Below are positions 24,101 to 31,657 of a DNA stretch of 64,000 bases, one piece after another. Every line of letters begins with the position of its first letter. Position 1 is the stretch's first letter. Location: positions 136,967,473 through 137,031,472 of the forward strand of contig JAUPFV010000004.1 in assembly GCA_036936605.1 (NCBI GenBank), read 5' to 3'. This DNA comes from Limnanthes douglasii subsp. nivea. Its lineage: Eukaryota; Streptophyta; Magnoliopsida; Brassicales; Limnanthaceae. A program made the translations under genes and the position numbers. Below the pieces are notes generated by a model, which saw only the letters and a list, made by a program, of their open reading frames with translations, had not been told where the DNA came from and searched no databases.

Positions 24101-24367
24101 TGAAAGTAAGTATACAAATGAAAGTTTCAATTTTATATATTATTGTGTGACCAAATATTTATCTTACTTTGATTTGTGTAGGTTGTGTTGAATGGACCAC
24201 TTCCGGAAATTTATCCTACTTGGTTTCCGTTTCGCACAGAAGATGCCGTCACCGGTTGGGCAATACCGCTCGACAAGAGATTGAACAAACATAACCAAAT
24301 CAAGCCCGCCGAACCATCGACCGCACACGAAGAGCCACCACGTGTCTTCGATTTGGGTGAAGACTAA
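21111..24367 (+). pseudogene. MULE-A transposase-OTU fusion gene, disabled
   Basis: The gene would encode the MULE transposase fused to an OTU-like cysteine protease. Inferred exons: 21111-21212 (acidic MDLSDWSEGF...), 21614-22860, 22941-24105 and 24182-24367, with GT-AG introns of 401, 80 and 76 bp. Domains: FAR1/WRKY-GCM1-like zinc region (21638-21970, CPFYLRG..KHNH); DDE core with D at 22325 (MDSTYK), D at 22520 (TDRELALMN), a CNWH motif and E at 22945 (AEGAHSSLK); SWIM-type finger CGC..THNLPCAC near 23130; basic linker; OTU block DGNCG (Cys 23742) with GNHFVK (His 24094). Lesions: stops at 21204, 22451, 22766, 23008 and 23454; frameshifts near 21970, 22158, 23835 and 23905; and a deletion near 23040-23100. 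Catalytic residues are still present. Confidence 0.85.
21280..21545. repeat. MULE-A hairpin array 1 (32-bp period), in transposase intron 1
   Basis: Seven or eight units of a GCGAAC-N5-GTTCGC hairpin plus a 'gaTTTtgCCAAAt' spacer. The right stem (TTCGC-type) occurs at 21336, 21368, 21400, 21432, 21464, 21496 and 21528, exactly 32 bp apart, with a first unit 45 bp earlier at 21291. The loops vary. The array lies entirely inside the inferred first intron (21213-21613). Similar arrays with the same motif occur at 24590-24760 and 31060-31210. Open frames crossing it are by-products of the periodicity. Confidence 0.85.
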
Positions 24368-24589
24368 TAATTTGTTTATGCATTACTTGTTTTTATCCCG
24401 TTGTGTTTACGAATACTTTTTTTTACTTTCACCTCGGTTTGTTATCGATAATCCCACGTTTTATTTATTTTGAAAATTCCATTTCATAACTTTATTGTAA
24501 AATTAATAACCACCTTAAATTAAATTGCAATTTGCGCAAAAAAATTAAAATTTTATCCAAAAAAATGGAAAAAATTTCAAATAATCGGC

Positions 24590-24760
24590 ACAGTGGCGAA
24601 TTTACGAATAGAGAACGTTTGATTGTGGCCAAATTGCGAACGCCGAGGGCTACAATTTCGAAAAATCGTGAACGGGCTGTTTGCGATTTTGGCAATCCAC
24701 AGCCTCATGCGTTCGCGAATCTGACAAATTACAGCATCCCGTGTTCGCGAAAATCTTTGT
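24590..24760. repeat. MULE-A hairpin array 2, after the transposase-OTU gene
   Basis: The same GCGAAC/GTTCGC-type units as array 1, about 220 bp past the stop codon at 24367. Right stems at 24679, 24711 and 24743 are again exactly 32 bp apart; the units further left (about 24617 and 24649) are more degenerate. The position between the gene end and the small-gene region matches the MULE-B array at 37011-37086. It could also overlap the 3' UTR or terminator region of the gene. Confidence 0.8.
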
Positions 24761-24769
24761 AAATTTAGT

Positions 24770-25380
24770 ATTTTCACCATTTTGTGACTTTCCCGACTCC
24801 AAAACTGATTTTTCTTTTTACCAACATTATACATTAGTCATTTGGCTCGAATGATTCGAATTTTATGGAAAAAAAAACTCAAAAAAGTTGAATAAACTAC
24901 TTCAAGGTAGCCTAAAATGGTCACAATTTTGACATTTTCACGTTTATTTACTTTTTTAGTCCGAAACGTTTTTTAAACCATCATTATTAGTTGTGATTTG
25001 AAGTATCATATATGAACCGAAACATGAAAATATACAAAATAGTATCGTACATCAACCATTTACAATAGCACCAAAATATAGAAAACAGTATCATATAAAA
25101 TGGTCACAATTTTGACATTTTCACGTTTATTTACTTCTTGAGTCCAAAATTTTTTATTTTTTAACCATCATTATACGTTAGTCATTTTCACTGTAATGAT
25201 TTGAAATTTTTGGGAAAGAATAATAATTTAAAAACACCCTAAAAACTACTTAAAAGTAGCTTACCGTTGTCAGACATGTAAGGATAACGTAATCTGAATA
25301 GGCGACTAATGTTGTGACACATAATATATACAAAAATACACACATATCGAAGATCATTATTACGACCCACGTGGTTTAAA
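24770..25380. other. Spacer between array 2 and the small-gene cluster
   Basis: No gene is seen. A segment 'aaaatggtcacaattttgac' plus 'attttcacgtttatttactt' occurs at about 24914 and again at about 25098, with 'ccatcattat' blocks following each. This is a local direct repeat of about 184-bp spacing. Confidence 0.5.
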
Positions 25381-25383
25381 GCA

Positions 25384-25448
25384 GGGTCTCATTATAGCTA
25401 AGGACAACACTGCATTCGAAAGGGTATGAATTTCGCTATAATAAGACC
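25384..25448. repeat. Inverted pair of TIR-like motifs upstream of the first small gene
   Basis: GGGTCTCATTATAGC at 25384 and GCTATAATAAGACC at 25435 face each other across about 36 bp. Both are versions of the module found twice in each MULE-A TIR. The downstream gene starts at 25578, with 'cctataaaatagg' as a likely TATA box near 25490. A mirror-image pair at 26808-26863 lies upstream of the second small gene. The pair could be an internal transposase-binding site or a promoter element shared with the TIRs. Confidence 0.7.
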
Positions 25449-25577
25449 TTATCCAAATATTAAACGCCCACCAAAATTGACTCGCCCCCTATAAAATAGG
25501 ACATAAAATCTAGAAAAATACGACACTTGGGCAACCTATAGCATTCACGAAAATATAAAACTCGTTAACGTTTACAT

Positions 25578-25946
25578 ATGGAGTTTACGACGGACGAAGA
25601 CTACCTCATGCTTCAAGCTGTGAAGATTGCACGCCAGATACTGGGGGAAGATACTAGCGATCAGTTTTTCAAACCTGTCCTATGTACGATGTATATAAAC
25701 TATGGCCGTTTAGGTACAAGAGGTATCGTTATGCGTACTCGTGAGCAGATCAAACGCAGATACAATTTTTGCAAGCCAATACAACATTTGTGTTTCTTGC
25801 CATTGCTAATTAAGCAAGAAGCAGTTGTCGTTTGGAACCTGAGCTTGATAGACTACATCACAAGGGATATGGTAGCATTTCTAGAGGACAGAATTATTAC
25901 AAGGGGTGGAGTGGATGATGTGGAATACAAACTTAGATACGACTAA
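25578..25946 (+). CDS. MULE-A small protein 1, SANT/Myb-like (tentative)
   Basis: An uninterrupted 122-codon ORF starting MEFTTDEDYLMLQAVK. Features shared with its three neighbours: an acidic-aromatic N-terminal (E/D)D-x2-L-x2-A block, an LCxMYxxYGR block near residues 37-46, RTREQIKRRY near residues 54-63, and ITRDMVAFL near residue 95. The DED...A...RxxxQIKxRY pattern resembles the start and third helix of SANT/Myb-like (trihelix-type) DNA-binding domains, but the assignment is tentative. It is about 55% identical by eye to the protein at 26322-26699. The start is the only ATG ahead of the conserved block. TATA-like 'ctataaaat' and the TIR-like motif pair lie upstream. It is intact although the transposase gene is dead. 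Confidence 0.6.
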   Translation: MEFTTDEDYLMLQAVKIARQILGEDTSDQFFKPVLCTMYINYGRLGTRGIVMRTREQIKRRYNFCKPIQHLCFLPLLIKQEAVVVWNLSLIDYITRDMVAFLEDRIITRGGVDDVEYKLRYD

Positions 25947-26321
25947 GCCTTCCACTTATGTTATTTTACGTTGTTATTTTATTAGCGGTTATTATTTGAA
26001 GTTGTGATTTTTCTTATTAGTTGTTGTTTAAAGTTGTGATTTTCGTATTACTGGTTGTTAAGTTAAGTTGTGATTTTTTAATTAGTCGTTGTTTGAAGTT
26101 GTGATTTTCCCGACCTGGTTGTTAATTTAAGTTGTGATTTTTCATATTAGTTGTTGTGTTAAGTTGTTATTGTTCTTATTAGTTGTTTTCTTAAGTTGTG
26201 GATACCAAATAATGTCTACAAAACATGGTAATGGAAACTATAACAAGTTATAGCATTAACTTAAACAAACAGACAATATAAAACCTACAAGATGCAAACA
26301 ATTACAAACATAGCATAATGC

Positions 26322-26699
26322 TCAATCTTCGAAGTCATATCCCAAGTTGTCGTTAGATTCAATCCCCTCTTCCCTCTCAGTAATCCTATTCTGAAGATAC
26401 GCTACCATATCCTTAGTGATGTAGTCTACCACCGTCATGTTCCAGACGACAACTGTTTCTTGCTTAATTTTAAATGGTAGAAACAACAAACGATACATTG
26501 GTTTGCAAATAATGTACCTCTCCTTGATTTGGTCACAGTTACGCACAACAAAACCTTCAGTTCCCAAACGGCCGTAGTTGTAGTACATATTACACAAGAC
26601 CAGCTCGAAAAATGCATCGTTACTATCTCCCCCCAACTCTCGGAGGGCAAGTTTCACTGCCTCGAGCAAATGGTAATCTTCATTAGGGGTAAACTCCAT
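26322..26699 (-). CDS. MULE-A small protein 2, SANT/Myb-like (tentative)
   Basis: An intact 125-codon ORF on the minus strand, paralogous to 25578-25946: MEFTPNEDYHLLEAVK, LCNMYYNYGRLG, RNCDQIKERY, VVWNMTVVDYITKDMVAYL and an acidic tail NLGYDFED. The promoter side (to the right) has 'ttataaataga' on the minus strand near 26740 and the TIR-like motif pair at 26808-26863. Proteins 1 and 2 and their upstream motif pairs form an inverted, convergent duplication with 375 bp between the stops. MULE-B carries a truncated copy of this gene at 37576-37835. Function is unknown; a DNA-binding or co-factor role is inference from the basic RxxxQIKxRY segment. Confidence 0.6.
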   Translation of the reverse strand: MEFTPNEDYHLLEAVKLALRELGGDSNDAFFELVLCNMYYNYGRLGTEGFVVRNCDQIKERYIICKPMYRLLFLPFKIKQETVVVWNMTVVDYITKDMVAYLQNRITEREEGIESNDNLGYDFED

Positions 26700-26739
26700 T
26701 GGTTAAACTGTTTATGTTCGAGGAGTGCTTAACGTCTAT

Positions 26740-26748
26740 TTATAAGCT
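26740..26748 (-). promoter_or_regulatory. TATA box of small gene 2
   Basis: On the minus strand the sequence reads TTATAAATAG about 40 bp before the ATG at 26699. This is closer to the ATG than usual, implying a very short 5' leader. It is downstream of the TIR-like motif pair at 26808-26863. Confidence 0.4.
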
Positions 26749-26807
26749 CATGGTTGTTTGGGCGGGAACTACATTAAACGCGGGTGTTTTTGGCGGAAAT
26801 TTTTGTA

Positions 26808-26863
26808 GGTGTCTCGTTATAGCGAAAAACCTGGTAATGGAAGTTATGCTATAATGAGACCCC
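26808..26863. repeat. Inverted pair of TIR-like motifs upstream of the second small gene
   Basis: GGTGTCTCGTTATAGCG at 26808 and GCTATAATGAGACCCC at 26848 form an inverted pair. The arrangement is the mirror image of 25384-25448 and is conserved in MULE-B at 37852-37907. The second member matches the TIR module GGCTATAATGAGACCCC almost exactly. Confidence 0.75.
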
Positions 26864-27070
26864 TACTATTATTGCACTACAACATTTGAGTACTTTTGTA
26901 AATATTAGGTGTCGCATAATCATTCGTCAACTTGGATTACGTTATCCTTATCTTACAAGTGTCATTTATTGATAGGGCTACTTGGATTACGCTATCTTAA
27001 GCATAAAAATGGTACAAAAAGATGTTTTTTTAGGCAGAACAAATAATAGCCAATATACCATTTGCAAAAA

Positions 27071-27487
27071 ATGTGTCCGTGGACTGAGTTGGAAGATCAA
27101 TATCTGATGATGACATCAGCTGAAGTTGGTAACACGAACATGATACAAGGGGGTAGAAACTACTGGGAGGCATTGCAATGCAAGATGTAATTCCTATATG
27201 GAAGGGATGATGTTCAGCCGCCTAGAATTTTAAGGGGTGTTGATGAGGTGAAAGGTAGGTGGTCAGTCCTAGTCATATTCCGCCAACATCCAGTTTCTGG
27301 CCTCACCGAATTGGAACGTCGTGTTGCGTGTAACCGGTTCAACTGTAAAGTCACGGATTATATAACACAAGACCAGCTGGATTCGGTCCGCGCTGACATT
27401 ATCGACATCCGGCTAGAGGAAATGCGTGACTAGCAGGATGCGAAAGAATAAAGGAAGTTGATGAAATGGAACTGGCCTGATAGATAA
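27071..27487 (+). pseudogene. MULE-A small protein 3, SANT/Myb-like, with in-frame stops
   Basis: One reading frame from ATG 27071 (MCPWTELEDQYLMMTSAEV) to TAA 27485 (ending LMKWNWPDR), interrupted by TAA at 27188, TAG at 27431 and TAA at 27449. Conserved blocks follow the family order: WTELEDQYL, YWEALQCKM, YGRDDVQPPRILRG, DEVKGRWSVL and ITQDQLDSVRADI. DEVKGRW corresponds to REQIKRRY of proteins 1 and 2. MULE-B has an internally deleted copy at 38108-38254 that keeps the same C-terminal tail without the stops, which supports the assigned end. MULE-C has a more decayed copy at 4938-5375. Confidence 0.6.
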
Positions 27488-27539
27488 ACTCCGATTTGGA
27501 TTTATGTTAAAGTTCATGTTCTAGACTATGTTTTAGCGT

Positions 27540-27670
27540 GTGTTTTATTTTATGTTTGAGTTTCTGATTCCATTCATGTTTGAGATTATGTTTGAATTTC
27601 TGGTTCCGTTCATGTTTGAGTTTATGTTTGAGTTTCTGATTCCGTTCATGTTTAAGCATATGTTTGAGTT
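27540..27670. repeat. GTTTGAGTTTMTG minisatellite 3' of small gene 3
   Basis: Tandem 'atgtttgagtttctgattccgttc' modules of 12 and 24 bp. MULE-B has a related 12-bp-module repeat at the same place, 38290-38425. The repeat keeps both strands open and produces spurious reading frames (about 27507-27887). It probably belongs to the 3' untranslated region. Confidence 0.8.
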
Positions 27671-27927
27671 TATAAAAAAATTTGAGTTTCCGCACTTTAC
27701 TGCTGTTATTCATAAAAACAACACAAGGTACAAACATAAAAACATAATAACAAGAAAACATAAAAACAGCAAAACATATAATAATCGTCCGAATATTATA
27801 ATATTGCATTTTTTATGGAGGGAATGGAGTGAAGGTTTCTTGCCTAAAAGAGATTTACGCGGGAACAAAAACAACATTTCCCACTAACGATTTTAGAATT
27901 GAACCACTGACTTTGAGTCTATAAATA

Positions 27928-28277
27928 GGCATTGAACAGTAAATCGTCCCTCGACTATCGCGTTTGGTGGCAGATAGTCCCTTGACTTTTAAATGTCCGT
28001 TGACGGTCCTTGGACTATCGCGTTTGGATAAAGTTAGTCCACCAGATCCTCTAATCCATGAGAGGCTGCCACCTGTCACCATAGTCCCCAGATTTTTGTA
28101 TCACCACTAGCCCCTTGAGTTTAGGTCAAACACAAAATGTAGAATATTACGGAAAACTAAACTCAAGGGACTAGTGGTGATACAAAAATCTGGGGACTAT
28201 GGTGACATGTGGCAGCCTCTCATGGATCAGAGGATCTGGTGGACTAACTTTATAGGGACGATGTATTGTTCAAAGCC
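27928..28277. mobile_element. 350-bp fold-back MITE with 9-bp target duplication
   Basis: The ends are inverted repeats: GGCATTGAACAGTAAATCG at 27928 and, as reverse complement from 28277, GGCTTTGAACAATACATCG. The 9-bp sequence CTATAAATA flanks both sides (27919-27927 and 28278-28286), consistent with a Mutator-type MITE. Inside, roughly 28035-28128 is repeated as its reverse complement at 28153-28252, giving a near-perfect palindrome with a short loop. The left part also has two 'actatcgcgtttgg' direct repeats. It lies nested in MULE-A just upstream of small gene 4, and its target is that gene's TATA box. Confidence 0.9.
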
Positions 28278-28286
28278 CTATAAATA
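28278..28286 (+). promoter_or_regulatory. TATA box of small gene 4, duplicated by MITE insertion
   Basis: CTATAAATA, 42 bp before the ATG at 28328, is both the likely TATA box and the right copy of the MITE target duplication. The same sequence lies on the far side of the MITE at 27919-27927. The insertion therefore left a TATA box next to the gene but replaced all upstream sequence with MITE DNA. Confidence 0.5.
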
Positions 28287-28327
28287 CTAAGAATCTGACT
28301 ATGAAACTAAACATTTAAGTTATAACA

Positions 28328-28795
28328 ATGGGTGATTTAGGCTGGAACGTGCACGACGATGCAAGCCTCCTAAACGCATTTGACTTCGTCAGAGGTACGA
28401 TGCAAGAGGAGATTCCTGGTTTCATCGATGCGGTTTTGTGCAGAATGTTCTTCAAGCACGGTAGGGAGGCATCCTGTCTAGGATGTTTGATGCCCCGACT
28501 ACGCGGACGCGAAGAAGTGTTCGATAGGTTAGCTTATCTTAAAACGGTTACTATACAGATTGAGTCGCTAGCTTACGAAGTCCGAAGCAAAGTCCGAAAT
28601 GTATTCAACATGGGATTCCAAAATACAATTACGCAGGAAATGGTGACATATGCGATACAGCAAATGAAGCAAGAAATAGCCGATGCAATAGCCAGCGCCG
28701 TTGATACTAACTCAACTCCCGAAGGAAGTAGTGATGAAGAGGAATATTCGTTCGAGAAACGCTTTGAGTATGAAATGAACTATCCGACTCCATAA
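28328..28795 (+). CDS. MULE-A small protein 4, SANT/Myb-like (tentative), longer member
   Basis: An intact 155-codon ORF: MGDLGWNVHDDASLLNAF, then IDAVLCRMFFKHGREA, LRGREEVFDRLAYLK, and NTITQEMVTYAIQQMKQE. It ends with an acidic tail (SSDEEEYSFEKRFEYEMN). Blocks, order and spacing match proteins 1-3 (HDDxxLLxA, LCxMxxxxGR, RxREEVxxR, ITQEMV), so it is a diverged family member with an extended C-terminus. No MULE-B counterpart was seen. A MITE sits immediately upstream. No function can be assigned; the region after the putative SANT part could form a helix. Confidence 0.55.
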   Translation: MGDLGWNVHDDASLLNAFDFVRGTMQEEIPGFIDAVLCRMFFKHGREASCLGCLMPRLRGREEVFDRLAYLKTVTIQIESLAYEVRSKVRNVFNMGFQNTITQEMVTYAIQQMKQEIADAIASAVDTNSTPEGSSDEEEYSFEKRFEYEMNYPTP

Positions 28796-28799
28796 AACT

Positions 28800-29150
28800 A
28801 AGTGTGCAATGCTAACTGAGGGTTAGCTTATCCATCGTTTGCTTTAAGTTATTTGCTTATGTATTTCTAATTATGCAATACTTTTGATTAAAGTGTAATG
28901 TTTTAATAGAATCGACATATTAAGAAGTTTAAGTGTTATTGTTTTTAAGATACACATCCAAACAAAAGCAACTCCATAAAATCATATCAACGAAAGCAAC
29001 AACTTAAGTAAAACAAAAGGTAAACATCCAAACAAAATCAATAACTGAAGCAACAAAAGAAATTCCATAAAATCATATAAACGAAAGCAACAACTGAAGT
29101 AAAAAAAAAGGTAGTACCAAAAAATCATCCTAGTAGTCATATAATACACA
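28800..29150. other. Spacer between small gene 4 and the PMD gene 3' end
   Basis: No gene is seen. Two imperfect copies of 'aattccataaaatcatat.aacgaaagcaacaactgaagtaaaa' (about 28970-29020 and 29060-29108) form a direct repeat about 90 bp apart. Confidence 0.5.
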
Positions 29151-29155
29151 TGCAG

Positions 29156-30970
29156 TCAATCGACTTGGCGGTACTCGTGCGCCAAAAGCAAAAACTCGTG
29201 CATCTCCCGACGCATCTCCTCCATACTCATCTCGTCCGCTCTAGAATATCCATCAATCACACGATCGCAAATGTCATACAGTCGTGCCTGATAAGTCATC
29301 GCACTCGGGGTCTCTGGAACATGTGAACCAGATGGACCGACCACACTAGGATCAAGTAGAATGTACCATAGGTGGTCACGGATCCATACATCATACAAAG
29401 AGGTCGTGCCATGACCACCTATAACATATGTATCACCACGAATCCTTGCGTCAATAACGTGTGACTGCCAGCCTATCCATGTGGCCTCATCCCACAAAAG
29501 CGCGTGTTGACACGCCTCCTCCTATCTGCCGGTAAAACAGCCCGCAACGCCGGTGGTATGTCCTGAATGTGCCCTAGCTGTCGAGCAACCCGAAGTGGAT
29601 AGTACGCCTCAACTATGTCGAACGCCTTCAGTGTGTGGTCAATCCAAGCCACAGCTTGGAAAGGGAAATCATCACGCATCGTAAGATAAGGCATGAACCA
29701 AACCTAAAATATGTAAGTTAATAATGTTTTAAAATCTATAAGTAATAATAAATTAACGATACATAAACAAATGTAACAAATCATCGTAACTCACGTTGTT
29801 CTCTGTCAACGAAATCAGTATCTGTCGGATGTTGATACGAGTCTCATCATCCGCACGAAACAGTGTCGGTACATATCGGCGCATAGTCGGCATAGAAGAC
29901 TCGTAGAGAGTGTTCAGTGTAGTCAAATAGGGGTGGAAGTGATCGTATATCCACGTCTCCAACAAGGCAACAAAACCTGCAATCCCTAAAGTGGAGTGCA
30001 ACGACGACTTTCCTAGATGGTGGTACAACTGAGCTAGTATATGCTGGCCCCAGTTATATCTAACGGACGCCCTATAATGCTCTACAACCTGCAAGTAATC
30101 TAACGATATACTATTCCCCGTCTTGTTCACCAAAATACAACAACCCAACATGTGAAGCAGATAACCCCTAGTGACACACTCTACAGTACTATCAGACATG
30201 GTATCATCCATAAAATGGGGCTGCATGTACTGCTCACGTAAAAACTGTAAACGAACAGATCTAGCATTACCCCCCTGTTACGCCCTAACTTAGTCCTAAA
30301 TGCATCCTCGGGTATACCTAATGCCCTAGAATACCATGCCAAACGCTGTCCATTACTAGGAAATGTCTGAATAATAAAATCATCACCTGGGACCGGGAGA
30401 CCAGAAATAACGTGGACGTCGTCTAACATCACCGTCATCTCACCGAAACAGAAGTAAAAGCTGTTGATCTCCGAATGCCACCTCTCAAGAAAAGCATCTA
30501 CCAGGTGTACGTTGGTACTCCAACGCTCCAAGACATCGGTGAGGGGACCGAAGCAAGACATCATAACCTGACGTCTGACCCTGCTCTGCCCAGCAAGATC
30601 CCATACACGATGGGTACCGTATATTGACTAGTACCGCGACGACCGACGAGCCTACATAAAACATCAATAACTTATAAATAATACAAAAGACCGTACGTCA
30701 TACTTTAAACCAATCATTACTTACCTCTCCTCCAAAGACGCTGTATGCCTTGTGCTGTGCGTAGTCTGGATATAGATTAGGCACATGCGGATTCAGCTTC
30801 CAAAATTGCTGATCCAGTGTCCCAAACGCATGGGATATAATAGGGTCCAGAGTCGAAGCGCTAGGCCTACGCCTTACAGACCGTGACCCTGACCGTGATA
30901 CAACCTCCTCATGCTCGCTATCACTGCTCGAGCCTGAATTTCGAACAAGTGCATGCTGTGTGCGAGGCAT
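29156..30970 (-). pseudogene. MULE-A plant mobile domain (PMD) gene, disabled
   Basis: Inferred exons on the minus strand: 30970-30725 (MPRTQHALVRNS..., Ser/Glu/Arg-rich), 30651-29795 and 29703-29156, with GT-AG introns of 73 and 91 bp. Exon 2 holds the PMD signature: NVHLVDAFLERW, FCFGEMTVMLDDVHVISGLP, then YLLHMLGCCILVNKTGN, YNWGQHILAQLYHHLGK and LLETWIYDHF. Exon 3 has FDIVEAYYPLRVARQLG. Known PMD proteins (MAIN, MAIL1 and transposon-encoded relatives) act in the nucleus in gene and transposon silencing. Lesions: TAG at 30630-30628, a one-base loss in a G run near 30275-30270, and a frameshift near 29505. A CT-rich leader and further 5' intron lie upstream, toward the right TIR. Confidence 0.8.
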
Positions 30971-31059
30971 GCTGAAATACAACAAATAAAATCATTAATA
31001 AATTTGGGAATAAAAACATCATAATTTGACAAAACAGCCAAAATTGGGCATCTCCTGTT

Positions 31060-31210
31060 TTTGTGAAATTGCGAACAGTGAGCTTGCAATTTAACCAAAA
31101 TTGCGAACAAGTTGTTCGCAATTTTGGTTAAATTGCAAGCTCACTGTTCGCAATTTCACCAGTCCTTGAAGTGCAAAATCGCGAGCTGCTTGCTCGTGAT
31201 TTTGCACTTC
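31060..31210. repeat. MULE-A hairpin array 3, in the PMD 5' intron
   Basis: Units of the same type as arrays 1 and 2: GCGAACAGTGAGCTTGC at 31071, GCGAACAAGTTGTTCGC at 31103, GCAAGCTCACTGTTCGC at 31135 (32-bp steps), and GCGAGCTGCTTGCTCG at 31181. On the minus strand a splice acceptor (tatttcag) abuts the PMD ATG at 30970, and 'aag|gtacg' near 31459 could be the donor. The array therefore probably lies in a 5' UTR intron, as array 1 lies in intron 1 of the transposase gene. Confidence 0.8.
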
Positions 31211-31573
31211 CAACAGCCTTTAAACCCTAAATCTACAATCGAACCCAAAACCTACAAACATAATCCAAATTCAACAAAAATGGTACCAAAACGTGCCTAA
31301 TGCATAGACTAACACAAATCTACAACTATTTTTTCAAAAAAAACAACAGCATATACATGAAAATCAGACTTTTGAGGCGGAACCCTGAACTCTAAATATC
31401 ACTAAAAATACTGAAGTAAATTGCTTAAAAATTACATGAATAGGTAAAGGATTCGTACCTTAACGTGTTTGTAATGTCGGATTTGAGAAATCTTGCCTTT
31501 TTTCGGGATTTTGAGAGATTTTGGTGGAGAGAAGAGAGAAGAGAGAAGAAGAGAGTTGTGGCTGAAAATACAG

Positions 31574-31582
31574 CTTTTATAT
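31574..31582 (-). promoter_or_regulatory. TATA box for the PMD gene inside the right subterminal region
   Basis: On the minus strand the sequence reads ATATAAAAG, followed by a CT-rich stretch (tctcttctctcttctctcc) typical of plant 5' leaders. It lies about 65 bp inside the right end, so the TIR region probably acts as promoter, as is usual for MULE genes. Confidence 0.45.
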
Positions 31583-31601
31583 CAGGAGTAAAAGGGTCTT
31601 T

Positions 31602-31648
31602 TTTGGGGTCTCATTATAGCCAAATGGGGTCTCAATTTAGCCTTGCCC
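31602..31648. repeat. MULE-A right terminal inverted repeat
   Basis: Reverse complement begins GGGCAAGGCTAAATTGAGACC and matches the left TIR at 44 of 47 bases. It contains two GGGGTCTCA(T/A)T-type modules. The target duplication ATGAAAGAA follows at 31649-31657. Confidence 0.95.
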
Positions 31649-31657
31649 ATGAAAGAA

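Larger units (their letters stand above)
20928..31648. mobile_element. MULE-A: complete 10.7-kb Mutator-like element
   Basis: The ends are exact: TIRs at 20928-20974 and 31602-31648 differ at only three of 47 positions, and ATGAAAGAA flanks both sides. Inside, in order: plus-strand transposase-OTU gene (21111-24367), four small SANT-like genes (25578-25946 plus, 26322-26699 minus, 27071-27487 plus, 28328-28795 plus), and a minus-strand PMD gene (30970-29156). Three 32-bp-period hairpin arrays sit at 21280-21545, 24590-24760 and 31060-31210. A 350-bp non-autonomous element is nested at 27928-28277. The transposase and PMD genes are disabled by stops and frameshifts, so the element cannot move unaided. 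Intact TIRs and TSD suggest a fairly recent insertion. Confidence 0.95.

Noticed and set aside
27507..27887. Open frames of 100 and 115 codons on opposite strands (FMFEFLIPFMFE and LKHERNQKLKHKLKH)
   Set aside because: Both derive from the GTTTGAGTTT minisatellite, which has no stops in these frames. No homologous protein in MULE-B.
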